Of a stretch of 64,000 bases of DNA, positions 34,666 to 43,727 are shown in pieces. The notes beneath the pieces were generated by a model. That model had not been told where the DNA came from, ran no database searches, and worked only from the letters and a program-made list of their open reading frames with translations. The stretch is from contig JBMDXK010000041.1 in assembly GCA_048594375.1 (NCBI GenBank), positions 62,001-126,000 of the forward strand. Reading direction: 5' to 3'. Source of the DNA: JBMDXK01 sp048594375 (GTDB taxonomy: Bacteria; Pseudomonadota; Alphaproteobacteria; Rhizobiales; Methylopilaceae). The position numbers and the translations under genes are program-made. Numbering within the stretch: position 1 is the first letter of the stretch; the number at the start of each line of letters is the position of its first letter.

Positions 34666-36057
34666 TTAACGCACCATGTTCAGGGCTTCCTGAAGCATCT
34701 CATCCGCACTGGTGATGATGCGGGTGTTGGCCGAATACGCCTGCTGCGTGACAATCAGCTTGGTGAACTCGTCGGCAATATCCGTATTGGAACCTTCAAG
34801 AGACGCATCCAGAATGCTGGCGTTGGAAGAAGGAATGGCAGGGCCGGATTCCTTGGTGGCGGAAAAAGAACCGCCATCCATAACCTTCAAGCCGTTGTTG
34901 TTGTTGAAGGTCACCACAGGAATTTGCGCAATATCCGCCGTCCGGCCATTGGAATAATAGGCCGAAATTCTGCCGGATTCACTAATCGACAGGCTCACCA
35001 TATTGCCCGCGCTGTACCCGTTCTGGGTGAGCGTGCGCAGGTTGGCCAGACCGTTAGCATCCGCAAACTGCGTGAGGCCGCCGGTGCCGAACTGGAATTG
35101 CATATTGCCAACGTTGGTGCCGTTAACGGTGAGGGTTGGAATGGTAATGCTGCCCGCAGCAGGCGTGACCAGCTGGCCGGAAGCAAATTCAAAATCCTGC
35201 CCGGCGTTTGTCCATTTCTGGTCACCTGCACCCGCTGTGGAATTGCTCATATAGAACAGGTTCCATGTATCATTTACGGGGGGAAGGGCTGCAGAATCCG
35301 CATTGGCTGTTTTTGCCCAGCGGAACTGCACACTCACTGGCGTACCCAGTTCATCATAAACCGTGATGGATTCACCGGCGATGGACTGGTTCAGAAAATT
35401 GGTTTCCTCACTACCGGCAATGCCATCAGGGCCTGTGAGAACGGTAGGCGGGAAAGCGGCATAAGAGGCCGGATTGAGCAATTCACTGCCCGGAACATCC
35501 GGATCGGAGTCGTTGGTCACTGGATAGCTTGGCAGATTGGCCGTGTAATCAATGCGGGTGGAGGCGGTTGCAGGCAAAATGCTGTTGCCCAACTGCAAGG
35601 GCGCCGGAACCGAACCCGAAACGTTGCCCGTTGCCGGATCAATCAAATTGCCGTTCAGATAAAAACCGGCACCGTTTTTCAAATAGCCGTTTTCATCAAT
35701 TTCAAAATCGCCGCGGCGGGTATAAAGCGGCGTGGTTTTGAAGATGGGGCGGCCATCCACTTCACCGGCTGCTTCTGAAATAATAAAGAAACCTTCGCCA
35801 TTCAGTGCAATGTGGGTATCCACGCTGGAGCCCTGAATATCACCCTGCACCGTGTTGCTGGCGCGGCTGTTGGCCGAAACAGAGCCTGCCACCTGACGGC
35901 TGCCGGAAGAGCCGGTTACCAGATCACGGAACGATGTATCCGTCCGCTTGTAAGCGGTGGTTTGCGAGTTGGCAATATTGCCTGAAATGTTCTCCATCGC
36001 ATAGGACTGGGATTTCAATCCCGATACCGCGGTGGACATTGCTCCGAAAATTCCCAT
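34666..36057 (-). CDS. flgE: Flagellar hook protein FlgE
   Basis: Main hook subunit, 463 residues. It begins MGIFGAMSTAVSGLKSQSYA with ENISGNIANSQTTAYKR, and ends EFTKLIVTQQAYSANTRIIT and a D0 helix. The middle contains the FlgE D2 region (SITVYDELGTPVSVQFRW). The ATG at 36057 has GGGAGAG six bases upstream; a longer frame to 36129 would start inside the promoter. FlgF/FlgG-like rod proteins share both ends, but the length favours FlgE. Confidence 0.88.
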   Translation of the reverse strand: MGIFGAMSTAVSGLKSQSYAMENISGNIANSQTTAYKRTDTSFRDLVTGSSGSRQVAGSVSANSRASNTVQGDIQGSSVDTHIALNGEGFFIISEAAGEVDGRPIFKTTPLYTRRGDFEIDENGYLKNGAGFYLNGNLIDPATGNVSGSVPAPLQLGNSILPATASTRIDYTANLPSYPVTNDSDPDVPGSELLNPASYAAFPPTVLTGPDGIAGSEETNFLNQSIAGESITVYDELGTPVSVQFRWAKTANADSAALPPVNDTWNLFYMSNSTAGAGDQKWTNAGQDFEFASGQLVTPAAGSITIPTLTVNGTNVGNMQFQFGTGGLTQFADANGLANLRTLTQNGYSAGNMVSLSISESGRISAYYSNGRTADIAQIPVVTFNNNNGLKVMDGGSFSATKESGPAIPSSNASILDASLEGSNTDIADEFTKLIVTQQAYSANTRIITSADEMLQEALNMVR

Positions 36058-36124
36058 TCTTCTCTCCCGAACAAGGGATGGCACCCTGACACCCTGTCTG
36101 GTGCCGCAATAATGAACCAGAATG

Positions 36125-36140
36125 TGCAAAGGGCGTGCCA
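36125..36140 (-). promoter_or_regulatory. Sigma54 (RpoN) promoter of the flgE operon
   Basis: On the minus strand the sequence is TGGCACGCCCTTTGCA, matching the -24/-12 consensus TGGCACG-N4-TTGC exactly. It lies about 68 bases before the flgE ATG, giving a leader of roughly 55 bases. Late flagellar genes of many alphaproteobacteria (for example Caulobacter hook genes) use such promoters. Activator sites further upstream (36141-36400) could not be defined. Confidence 0.85.
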
Positions 36141-36614
36141 GTTTTTAAAAACGCAGTTTTCAGGCATCTGAAACGGGCAAAGGAGAGAGGGAAAACCTTT
36201 ATAAATCAGTGTTTTTAGTAAATATACGATACCTCGTTCCAACAGCGGGTATGCTTTAAAAAAGCTTTTTCCATCCCCCACATGAAGGCAAGAATGCGCG
36301 GGAGAACCACCGCAGAAGGCAAAAATTGCCGGGCAATTTGCGTATGCCATTGCAGTATTAAGACTGTATTAAACATAATAATATGCGCGATTTTTAGAGT
36401 ATTTTTACCATCCGCTACAGACAGGCGAAATACTTAACATTTGAAACATGGCGTTGGGGCTTCTTAAACAGGTTTCGGCCATGATAATTTCATAAAGATT
36501 GTGCGTGCTCGCCATATTCCTGACGAAAGTATGCCGTACTTTACTTTCATTATAAAAATACGAAAGCATTCAGAAGAGATTTTCATGGAGTGCGGTAATA
36601 GGGGATCGTCAAAA
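36141..36614. other. AT-rich region between the flgE promoter and a small gene
   Basis: About 470 bases without a convincing gene. It should contain the enhancer sites for the sigma54 promoter on the minus strand and a promoter for the small plus-strand gene. The inverted repeat AAAGTA-TGCCG-TACTTT near 36526-36542 and a TATAAA at 36553-36558 are the only features I can name. Confidence 0.35.
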
Positions 36615-36779
36615 ATGCCAGAACAACAAAAAAATACTGAACAGCAAGGCAGGCAAAGAACCACCATGCGTGCCGTCGCCGCATCACGGGATGCTGCCCA
36701 AAAACACAAATATGCCCTTGCTTTCTGGATGTTTGCAGGATTTGCCCTTTACATGACGCTCTTTGTACCGCCTGTGTGA
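36615..36779 (+). CDS. Predicted small single-helix membrane protein
   Basis: A 54-residue frame with a polar, Gln/Arg-rich N terminus and one C-terminal membrane helix (YALAFWMFAGFALYMTLFV). GGGGA lies nine bases before the ATG at 36615. A strong terminator on the same strand follows at 36863, which argues for a real transcript. No family is recognised. An upstream ATG at 36585 is an alternative start. Confidence 0.5.
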   Translation: MPEQQKNTEQQGRQRTTMRAVAASRDAAQKHKYALAFWMFAGFALYMTLFVPPV

Positions 36780-36862
36780 TTTTTTGAAATTTTAGACAGG
36801 TGATTTTTTAAAGTTTAAACAACAGAACTGCCTCACAAGGCAGCGTCCTCCAAAAACCATAG

Positions 36863-36907
36863 CCCCTTGTGCCACAGACCCCCCCAATGGCACGAGGGGT
36901 ATTTTTA
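36863..36907 (+). terminator. Strong terminator, probably bidirectional
   Basis: The 12-bp stem CCCCTTGTGCCA (36863-36874) pairs with TGGCACGAGGGG (36888-36899) with one wobble, followed by TATTTTTAT. On the minus strand the hairpin is followed by a weaker T run (CTATGGTTTTT), so it may also end the MATE gene at 36915. Confidence 0.85.
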
Positions 36908-36914
36908 TGCGGCC

Positions 36915-38324
36915 TCACACCTTCAAGGCTTGGCGCTCAAGCCTGTTAATCACCCAGTAGCCAGCAACAACACCCGCAATCCCAAATGTGACGGCGCCAA
37001 TAGCCTGACCCACCAGCGCGCCGCGTGCGCCATACCACAGCGCACCCAGAGCAACAAAAGGCATGGTTCCTACGGTGGTTTTTCCCCAGTTAAAAGCCGT
37101 AGAGAGCGCCGGATAACCCAATGTGTTGAACGCGGCATTGCTCACAAACGATGCACCATGGAAAATCCACGACAAGGTAATGAAAACAATAAAGAAAGAA
37201 ACAAGGGATGCCGCCTCTCCCGTAGCGCCCATGGCGCGCAAAATGTAAGGCTCTAGCACCATCATCACCGGCCAGATGCTCACGGTATAAACACCACAAA
37301 CCAGCAGAGCATTGCTCAGAACACTGCGCACCCGGTCAAAGGCACCAGCTCCAAGATTTTGCCCTAAAATAGGCCCTATGGCTCCCGAAAGCGCAAACAA
37401 TGCCCCAAATACCACGGGTATCAAGCGGGTTATCATCACCAGACCTGCCACGGCGGCATCCCCAAATGGCGCAACCTTGGCCGTCACATAACTGTTGGCT
37501 ATCGGGGTGGCAACATTGGTCAGAACCGCCGGTACTGCAATACCCCAGATAGGGCGGGTAAACACTTTAAAATCCCGCACAGCAAAACGGGTAAGCAGCC
37601 CATGGTTCACAATGCAGAAATAAAAACCCGCGGCCATCATGGCCACACGCGCAACACCCCCCACCAAGGCTACGCCTTCAATTCCCCAGTCAAACACAAA
37701 CAACACAACCGGATCCAGCGCCGCCGCTGAAACGGCTCCGGCCAGTGTCACATGCATGGCGCGGCGGCCATCACCCACAGCGCGCAACAGGCCGGTTGTG
37801 GCCATTCCCAGCATCAACGCGGTTGCAGAGGGCAGAGAAATCCATAAAAATACCAGCGCCTTAGACGCTGTTTGGCCTTGCGCACCCATCAGGGAAAGAA
37901 AGGTTGGAGCTGCAAAGGCCATCAAAGCCGAAGAAACAATCCCCGCCACAGCTGCATGGCCGAGAAAAGCCGTTGCGATCCGGTGGGCTTTTTCGCGTCT
38001 GCCTTTTCCCAAAGCGCGCGAAACCAGTGCGGTTCCCGCAATGGAGATGCCGATTCCAACGGAAACCAGCAGAAAAAAGGCCGTACTCGCAAAACCGACC
38101 GCCGCCGTGAGGGTTGCATCATTCAACATCCCCACATAAATAATGTTAACGAGATCCACTACAAAAATGGCAAATAGACCCACAGCGCCCATGGCTGTCA
38201 TGGAGAGGGTATGCCGTAAAATGGAACCTTGTAGAAACACAGGGCGCGGTGGTGCAACAACAAGATCATCTTGCGCAATATCTGCCCCCGATACGGGTGG
38301 AGCAATCCTGTTTTCGTCCTGCAT
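36915..38324 (-). CDS. MATE family efflux transporter
   Basis: Inner-membrane multidrug/cation antiporter of 469 residues with about twelve helices in two MatE halves. Typical sequences are FVVDLVNIIYVGMLNDATLTAAVGFA, SRALGKGRREKA and, in the second half, GPILGQNLGAGAFDRVRS. The substrate is unknown. The ATG at 38324 is preferred to an upstream TTG at 38336. The gene is a single unit facing the small plus-strand gene, with a shared terminator between. Confidence 0.9.
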   Translation of the reverse strand: MQDENRIAPPVSGADIAQDDLVVAPPRPVFLQGSILRHTLSMTAMGAVGLFAIFVVDLVNIIYVGMLNDATLTAAVGFASTAFFLLVSVGIGISIAGTALVSRALGKGRREKAHRIATAFLGHAAVAGIVSSALMAFAAPTFLSLMGAQGQTASKALVFLWISLPSATALMLGMATTGLLRAVGDGRRAMHVTLAGAVSAAALDPVVLFVFDWGIEGVALVGGVARVAMMAAGFYFCIVNHGLLTRFAVRDFKVFTRPIWGIAVPAVLTNVATPIANSYVTAKVAPFGDAAVAGLVMITRLIPVVFGALFALSGAIGPILGQNLGAGAFDRVRSVLSNALLVCGVYTVSIWPVMMVLEPYILRAMGATGEAASLVSFFIVFITLSWIFHGASFVSNAAFNTLGYPALSTAFNWGKTTVGTMPFVALGALWYGARGALVGQAIGAVTFGIAGVVAGYWVINRLERQALKV

Positions 38325-38373
38325 GATACGGTGCAATCCTTGACGGTGCGCCTGCGGTTATGCCGCAAACAGA

Positions 38374-38405
38374 TAAAAAACGGCACACCTGTTCAAGGTG
38401 CGCCG
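38374..38405 (-). terminator. Rho-independent terminator of the IalB-like gene
   Basis: On the minus strand CGGCGCACCT-TGAAC-AGGTGTGCCG (38381-38405, one G-U pair) is followed by TTTTTTATC. It starts 33 bases after the stop at 38439. Confidence 0.88.
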
Positions 38406-38438
38406 GAACCGGATGCAAGCAGTAGCTTCCAAATCAGG

Positions 38439-38975
38439 CTATTTCAGGGAATCGTAGCCTTCCGTGAAACCTTTAAGAGACAACGGAATACCTATGCCTT
38501 CTTCAGGCGTTTGAAAAATAATGAACGTTGCGCCTTTTCCAGTGCGAAGCTGGGTAATCAGTTCATTTTCCAGAACCACCTCGGCAACGCAACCGTTGGG
38601 CAGGCACCGTACAAAACCCGCCCGGCCAATATCCGCATTATCCACACGCAAGCCAAGACCCGCAGGCAGCAACACGCCCAGAGGCGCAAGAATCCGCATC
38701 AATTTATTTTTGCCATCAGCGGTTTTCAGCACAATCACAGACAAGCCCACATTGGGGCGATCTTCCGCTGTGACGCTCTGCACCAGCGCGCACTGCTCTG
38801 AAGGCGCGCCTGTTGGCGTATCACAGCGAATCTGCCAATCCCCGAAAGTGGACTTCAACGCGCCTTGCGCCGCCGCAGGAACGGGTGAAAAACCCGTAAG
38901 CACAATTGCGCTAACCATCAGAGATAAAAAAGAAAACCGGCAAATAGAAAAAAGACGGTAAGAAAATGTGCGCAC
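38439..38975 (-). CDS. Invasion-associated locus B (IalB) family protein
   Basis: Exported protein of 178 residues related to Bartonella IalB; the family is widespread in alphaproteobacteria and most members have no proven role in invasion. A signal peptide ends near PVPAAAQG. Family features are STFGDWQIRCD, CALVQS, ILAPLGVLLPAGLGLRVDN and the Cys pair in GFVRCLPNGCVAEV. The GTG at 38975 has AGGTGGA nine bases upstream; a TTG at 39005 would lie before it. It is divergent from ctaC. Confidence 0.87.
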   Translation of the reverse strand: MRTFSYRLFSICRFSFLSLMVSAIVLTGFSPVPAAAQGALKSTFGDWQIRCDTPTGAPSEQCALVQSVTAEDRPNVGLSVIVLKTADGKNKLMRILAPLGVLLPAGLGLRVDNADIGRAGFVRCLPNGCVAEVVLENELITQLRTGKGATFIIFQTPEEGIGIPLSLKGFTEGYDSLK

Positions 38976-39005
38976 GTTGAAGGATCCACCTAAGAAGCAG
39001 GGCAA

Positions 39006-39268
39006 AACAATGAAAGTAAATGTTTACTAACTCTATCCGGTATCAGACAAGCCCCCAGAGTCAAGCAAAATTATTTACAGTTACTAAATGGTAAATCTGA
39101 AACATCCCTTATACCGACGGATGCTAAACTAAAAAATCACTCCAGAAAGCAGCTTCTGCACATGGCTCGCGCCCATATGCCGCATGAAGAGTGCGATAGC
39201 CCATATTGCAGGCAGAGAAGAGTTGTGTTTCAAGAATATCTATGTTCGTGCGTAGTGGAAGATTCTTT
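39006..39268. other. Divergent spacer between the IalB-like gene and ctaC
   Basis: About 260 AT-rich bases with no supported gene. It should hold the promoter of the IalB-like gene on the minus strand. I see no strong hairpin or RNA gene here. Confidence 0.35.
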
Positions 39269-39297
39269 TTGCACTGCGTTTTATCACTCACTATTAA
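39269..39297 (+). promoter_or_regulatory. Sigma70-type promoter of the cytochrome oxidase operon
   Basis: TTGCAC at 39269-39274, a 17-base spacer, then TATTAA at 39292-39297. The predicted transcript would start about 15 bases before the ctaC ATG at 39319, a short leader. The boxes deviate slightly from consensus. Confidence 0.5.
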
Positions 39298-39318
39298 AAT
39301 GAAGAAAGCGGTTTGGGC

Positions 39319-40188
39319 ATGACATTCGCTCATAGCTTTGCCAAACGGGCATTTATGGCGCTGGCTCTGATGTTTGCAGGGATCCATACAGCCTTGGCCA
39401 ACACTGGCACAGGAATAGCTGCTCCATGGCAGCTGGGGTTTCAAGGTGCTGTTACGCCAATTGCAGAGCAGATTCATAATTTCCATAATCTGGTTCTTAT
39501 CATCATTACGGCGGTAGTGATTTTTGTTCTGGCACTGCTCATTATATGCGCGGTGCGTTTTCGGGCAAAACGCAATCCGAATCCTTCCAAAACCACGCAC
39601 CATGTGGCGCTGGAAGTGGCATGGACAATCATTCCGGTATTGATTCTTGTAGTGATTGCTGCGCCGTCTTTCCGGTTGTTGTATGCACAATATGACATTC
39701 CGACACCGGATCTCACCATCAAATCAACCGGCCACCAATGGTATTGGAACTACGAATATCAGGCGGGTGGTGTGATTGGCGAAGGTGATGAGCTGACCTT
39801 TGATTCTGTCATGCTGAAAGACGATGAAATCACCGATAAGGCAACGCAGCCACGGTTGCTCAGCGTTGATAACGAAGTGGTGGTGCCGGTCAATAAAAAT
39901 GTGCGCATCCTGGTGACTGCTGCGGATGTGATCCATGCGTTCGCTGTGCCTTCTTTCGGCATAAAAACGGATGGCGTTCCGGGTCGTCTTAACGAGACAT
40001 GGTTCCGGGCGGAGAAAGTCGGTGTTTACTATGGCCAATGCTCTGAAATGTGCGGCCGGGATCACGCTTTCATGCCCATTGCTGTGCGCGTTGTCAGTGA
40101 CGAAGATTTCCAGGCCTGGCTTGCGCAAGCCAAACAGAAATTTGCGGTTACTGCCAGCCCTGCACAGTTTGCAGACGCTGTTCGCTAA
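39319..40188 (+). CDS. ctaC: Cytochrome c oxidase subunit II
   Basis: Carries the CuA centre that takes electrons from cytochrome c. The 289 residues have a signal peptide, two membrane helices (about 62-85 and 100-122), the aromatic electron-entry motif GHQWYWNYEY, and the CuA site GQCSEMCGRDHAFM with both Cys, His and Met. The ATG at 39319 is taken instead of a TTG two codons earlier. It opens the operon ctaC-ctaD-ctaB-orf-ctaG-ctaE-surf1. Confidence 0.97.
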   Translation: MTFAHSFAKRAFMALALMFAGIHTALANTGTGIAAPWQLGFQGAVTPIAEQIHNFHNLVLIIITAVVIFVLALLIICAVRFRAKRNPNPSKTTHHVALEVAWTIIPVLILVVIAAPSFRLLYAQYDIPTPDLTIKSTGHQWYWNYEYQAGGVIGEGDELTFDSVMLKDDEITDKATQPRLLSVDNEVVVPVNKNVRILVTAADVIHAFAVPSFGIKTDGVPGRLNETWFRAEKVGVYYGQCSEMCGRDHAFMPIAVRVVSDEDFQAWLAQAKQKFAVTASPAQFADAVR

Positions 40189-40227
40189 CATTTAAAACTG
40201 ACTTCAAAAGGGTTGAGGCATATTCCA

Positions 40228-41832
40228 ATGGCCAGCACCATAGCCAATACTGCTCATGCAGAGCATAGCCATCCAACCGGTTGGCGCCGTTATTTTTACT
40301 CTACCAACCATAAAGACATCGGTCTGATGTACTTGTGGTTTGCAATTTTCACCGGCATCGTCGGTGGCGCACTTTCTGTGGGTATCCGCATGGAATTGCA
40401 AGAGCCGGGGATGCAGTATTTTGCAGATCCGCACATGTTCAACGTGTTCGCCACTGCCCACGGACTTATCATGATCTTCTTCATGGTCATGCCCGCGCTG
40501 ATTGGTGGTTTCGCCAACTATTTTGTGCCGCTCATGGTGGGGGCGCCTGATATGGCATTTCCGCGGATGAACAACATTTCCTTCTGGTTGTTGCCATTTG
40601 CGTTTATCTTGCTCGTCATGTCCATGTTTGTACCCGGTCCTGCCGGTTCAAATGGTATTGGTGGTGGCTGGACAATCTATCCGCCGCTTTCAACATCGGG
40701 TCAGCCTGGGCCAGCAATGGATTTCGCTATCCTGTCGCTGCACGTTGCGGGTATTTCCTCCATTCTGGGTGCGATTAACTTCATCACCACCATCTTCAAC
40801 ATGCGCGCACCGGGCATGACGCTGCACAAAACGCCGCTGTTTGCCTGGAGTGTGCTGGTAACGGCTTTCCTGTTGCTGTTGTCTCTTCCTGTTCTGGCAG
40901 GTGCCATCACCATGCTGCTGACAGACCGTAACTTCGGCACAACCTTCTTTGCCCCAGAAGGCGGCGGTGATCCGATCCTGTTCCAGCATCTGTTCTGGTT
41001 CTTCGGCCATCCTGAAGTGTATATCATGATCCTTCCCGCCTTCGGAGCGATCAGCCACATTGTTTCCACCTTCTCGCGCAAGCCAATTTTTGGTTATCTC
41101 GGCATGGTGTATGCTATGGTGGCAATCGGTGTTGTCGGGTTTGTGGTATGGGCGCACCATATGTACACTTCCGGTATTTCCGTAAACACCCAAGCTTACT
41201 TCGTGTTTGCAACCATGGTGATTGCAGTGCCAACCGGCGTGAAAATCTTCTCGTGGATTGCAACAATGTGGGGCGGTTCAATCCAGTTCCGCACGCCAAT
41301 GATTTGGGCAATCGGGTTTATCTTCCTCTTTACTGTGGGAGGGGTTACCGGCGTTGTGTTAGCAAATGCGGGTGTAAACCGCGCGCTGCATGATACCTAT
41401 TATGTGGTGGCACATTTCCATTATGTGTTGTCATTGGGTGCAGTGTTTGCAATCTTTGCCGCATGGTATTACTGGTTCCCGAAAATGTTCGGTTACATGT
41501 ATTCCGAAACCATCGCCAATATCCATTTCCTGCTCTTGTTCGTGGGCGTGAACCTTGTGTTCTTCCCGCAGCATTTCTTGGGTCTGGCTGGAATGCCGCG
41601 CCGCTATGTGGATTATCCCGATGTTTATGCAGGATGGAATTTTGTTTCTTCCATCGGGTCTTACATCTCCGCATTCAGCGTATTGGTGTTTCTGTTCGGT
41701 GTCGTTATGGCATTTGTACGCAAAGTACCGGCCGGCAATAACCCATGGGGTGATGGCGCAACAACGCTGGAATGGACATTGTCTTCTCCACCGCCGTTCC
41801 ATCAATTTGAAACGCTGCCCCGCGTGAAGTAA
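40228..41832 (+). CDS. ctaD: Cytochrome c oxidase subunit I (aa3 type)
   Basis: Catalytic subunit with haem a and the haem a3-CuB centre; reduces oxygen and pumps protons. The 534 residues show STNHKDIGLMYL, the haem a His in FATAHGLIMIFFMVMP, the cross-linked His-Tyr in GHPEVYIMILP, CuB ligands in WAHHMY, and haem ligands in VVAHFHYVLS. The ATG at 40228 has GAGG nine bases upstream. A stable hairpin separates it from ctaB. Confidence 0.98.
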   Translation: MASTIANTAHAEHSHPTGWRRYFYSTNHKDIGLMYLWFAIFTGIVGGALSVGIRMELQEPGMQYFADPHMFNVFATAHGLIMIFFMVMPALIGGFANYFVPLMVGAPDMAFPRMNNISFWLLPFAFILLVMSMFVPGPAGSNGIGGGWTIYPPLSTSGQPGPAMDFAILSLHVAGISSILGAINFITTIFNMRAPGMTLHKTPLFAWSVLVTAFLLLLSLPVLAGAITMLLTDRNFGTTFFAPEGGGDPILFQHLFWFFGHPEVYIMILPAFGAISHIVSTFSRKPIFGYLGMVYAMVAIGVVGFVVWAHHMYTSGISVNTQAYFVFATMVIAVPTGVKIFSWIATMWGGSIQFRTPMIWAIGFIFLFTVGGVTGVVLANAGVNRALHDTYYVVAHFHYVLSLGAVFAIFAAWYYWFPKMFGYMYSETIANIHFLLLFVGVNLVFFPQHFLGLAGMPRRYVDYPDVYAGWNFVSSIGSYISAFSVLVFLFGVVMAFVRKVPAGNNPWGDGATTLEWTLSSPPPFHQFETLPRVK

Positions 41833-41842
41833 TCAAGCAATA

Positions 41843-41934
41843 ACGGGGTACACGCCACACGGTGTGTACCCCGTGACAACAAGTGTTTTTTGCCATGATG
41901 CGCATCAGGAAGCATCAGCGCAAAAAACATTTTT
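41843..41934 (+). other. Stem-loops between ctaD and ctaB
   Basis: An 11-bp perfect stem ACGGGGTACAC (41843-41853) pairs with GTGTACCCCGT (41864-41874) over a ten-base loop. Next comes a second fold in which TGTTTTTTGC (near 41883) can pair with GCAAAAAACA (near 41919), enclosing a small TGATGC/GCATCA stem. The first hairpin may act as a partial terminator or protect the 3' end of the abundant ctaCD message. Confidence 0.55.
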
Positions 41935-41973
41935 CCAAGTGTTCCTAACGGACAGTATTTTATTGAATGCACA

Positions 41974-42909
41974 ATGAGCCAGTCACCCAGAATAGCGAAA
42001 GAAATGATGGTTAGACCAGCCTATGAGCCGGCAGAAGTTGCCGATTATATTGCGCTGCTCAAGCCGCGTGTGATGTCGCTTGTGGTGTTTACGGCTCTCG
42101 TGGGTATTGTGTTGGCTCCGGGCGCGCTGCATCCGTTGTTGGGTATTATTGCGCTCTTGTGCATTGCTATTGGTGCGGGTGCATCCGGAGCGCTGAATAT
42201 GTGGTGGGATGCGGATATTGATGCCGTCATGTCGCGTACCCAGAAACGCCCCATACCCGCAGGACGGATGCAGGATAAGGAAGCGCTCGCATTTGGAATG
42301 ACACTGAGCGTTGGTTCCGTGTTGGTGCTGGGTCTGGCAACAAATTGGATTGCAGCATTCTTGCTGGCGTTCACCATTTTCTTTTATGTGGTGATCTATA
42401 CCATGTGGCTGAAGCGTTCTACGCCCCAGAACATTGTGATTGGTGGCGCTGCGGGTGCTTTTCCTCCGATGGTGGGCTGGGCGGCTGTAACCGGAAATGT
42501 CAGTCTCGAAAGCGCCATACTGGTAGCGATTATTTTCTTTTGGACACCGGCACATTTCTGGGCGCTAGCGCTGCTTAAATCCGATGATTACGCCAAAGCG
42601 GGCGTGCCAATGTTGCCGGTGGTAGCCGGTGAGCCGCAAACCCGTAAACAAATTCTGGCTTATGCTGTTGTAACGGCATTGGTAGCATTGCTGCCCTATG
42701 CTCTTGGTTTTGGCGGTATGGCTTATGGTGCCACGGCTGTCATTTTAGGGATTGCGTTTGTTGCGTTTGCTGCCCGTGTTTATCGTTTTGAAACAGGGGA
42801 TAAAGCGCGCGTAGCCGCCGGAAAACTGTTTGCTTTTTCGCTTGTTTATCTTTTTTCATTGTTTGCCGTGCTTTTGGGTGAGCATCTTGTTAATCAGTGG
42901 GGAATGTGA
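41974..42909 (+). CDS. ctaB: Protoheme IX farnesyltransferase
   Basis: UbiA-family membrane enzyme that converts haem b to haem o, a precursor of haem a. The 311 residues have about nine helices, with the prenyl-diphosphate binding motif in NMWWDADIDAVMSRTQKRPIP and the second Asp-rich region near LKSDDYAKAGVPMLP. The stop overlaps the start of the following small gene by one base (TGATG). Confidence 0.96.
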   Translation: MSQSPRIAKEMMVRPAYEPAEVADYIALLKPRVMSLVVFTALVGIVLAPGALHPLLGIIALLCIAIGAGASGALNMWWDADIDAVMSRTQKRPIPAGRMQDKEALAFGMTLSVGSVLVLGLATNWIAAFLLAFTIFFYVVIYTMWLKRSTPQNIVIGGAAGAFPPMVGWAAVTGNVSLESAILVAIIFFWTPAHFWALALLKSDDYAKAGVPMLPVVAGEPQTRKQILAYAVVTALVALLPYALGFGGMAYGATAVILGIAFVAFAARVYRFETGDKARVAAGKLFAFSLVYLFSLFAVLLGEHLVNQWGM

Positions 42910-43085
42910 TGGTGGATCAACCTCAGGATAATCCAGAAAATGGCGTTATTCTAACGCCCGAACAGGAAAAGCGCCGCCGCACTCGCAATATTGCCATTGC
43001 ATTGGTGCTGGTTGGTTTGGCTGTTCTGTTTTATGTACTGACAGTTGTACGTTTGGGAGGAGATGTGCTTAACCGCGCATTTTAA
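42909..43085 (+). CDS. Small membrane protein of the cox operon (CoxF-like)
   Basis: A 58-residue protein with a polar N terminus, a basic patch (EKRRRTRN) and one membrane helix (IAIALVLVGLAVLFYVLTVVRLG). Small proteins of this shape occur at the same place in alphaproteobacterial cox operons, between ctaB and ctaG, and are called CoxF or CtaF; the function is not established. The ATG overlaps the ctaB stop, so it is translationally coupled. ctaG follows after six bases. Confidence 0.8.
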   Translation: MVDQPQDNPENGVILTPEQEKRRRTRNIAIALVLVGLAVLFYVLTVVRLGGDVLNRAF

Positions 43086-43091
43086 ACCGCT

Positions 43092-43694
43092 ATGACCGAA
43101 GCACCGCACACACGGCAAGGAAAAAGCAGCAATGGCAGGGTGGCATTTTTATGCACGCTCTTTTTTGCTACAATGCTTGGTGTTTCTTACGCTGCGGTGC
43201 CGCTTTATGATTTGTTTTGCCGCGTTACCGGTTTTGGCGGCACGCCAATGATTGCAGAAAGTGCGCCTGAACAGCTTGGCAAGCGCAAGGTGCTGGTGCG
43301 GTTTGATACCAATGTTGCACCAGGGCTTTCGTGGAGTTTCAAGCCGGAAATGCGTCAGCGGGAAGTGACCTTAGGCGAAACGGTACTGGTGAATTATGTG
43401 GTGACCAACACTTCTTCTCAGGAAAGTTGGGGTACGGCCAGCTATAATGTTACGCCAGAGCTTTCAGGAAGCTATTTTGCGAAATTGCAATGTTTCTGCT
43501 TTACCAGCCAATCCTTGGGGGCAGGGGAGAGCATGACGATGCCGGTTGTATTTTTTGTTGATCCCGCAATGGATGAGGATAAAAATCTCGACAAGATTAA
43601 CACCATTACACTTTCCTACACTTTTTTTGCTGCAAAAAAACCTGTGAATGCCGCGCAGAAAGCAGCTGAAGATAATACCGAAAAACCGCTATAA
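43092..43694 (+). CDS. ctaG: Cytochrome c oxidase assembly protein CtaG (Cox11)
   Basis: Copper chaperone that delivers copper to the CuB site of subunit I. The 200-residue protein has one N-terminal membrane helix (VAFLCTLFFATMLGVSYAAVPLY), the phrase YDLFCRVTGFGGTP, and the copper motif CFCF in KLQCFCFTSQSL. PVVFFVDPAM and TLSYTFF near the end are Cox11 signatures. It is the middle of the cox operon, directly before ctaE. Confidence 0.96.
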   Translation: MTEAPHTRQGKSSNGRVAFLCTLFFATMLGVSYAAVPLYDLFCRVTGFGGTPMIAESAPEQLGKRKVLVRFDTNVAPGLSWSFKPEMRQREVTLGETVLVNYVVTNTSSQESWGTASYNVTPELSGSYFAKLQCFCFTSQSLGAGESMTMPVVFFVDPAMDEDKNLDKINTITLSYTFFAAKKPVNAAQKAAEDNTEKPL

Positions 43695-43727
43695 CCCGAA
43701 TAAAATGTCAATCTGGAGATGCTGACA

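Noticed and set aside
34600..35778. Plus-strand open frame of 392 codons opposite flgE
   Set aside because: The hook protein reading is unambiguous; the reverse frame is a composition artefact.
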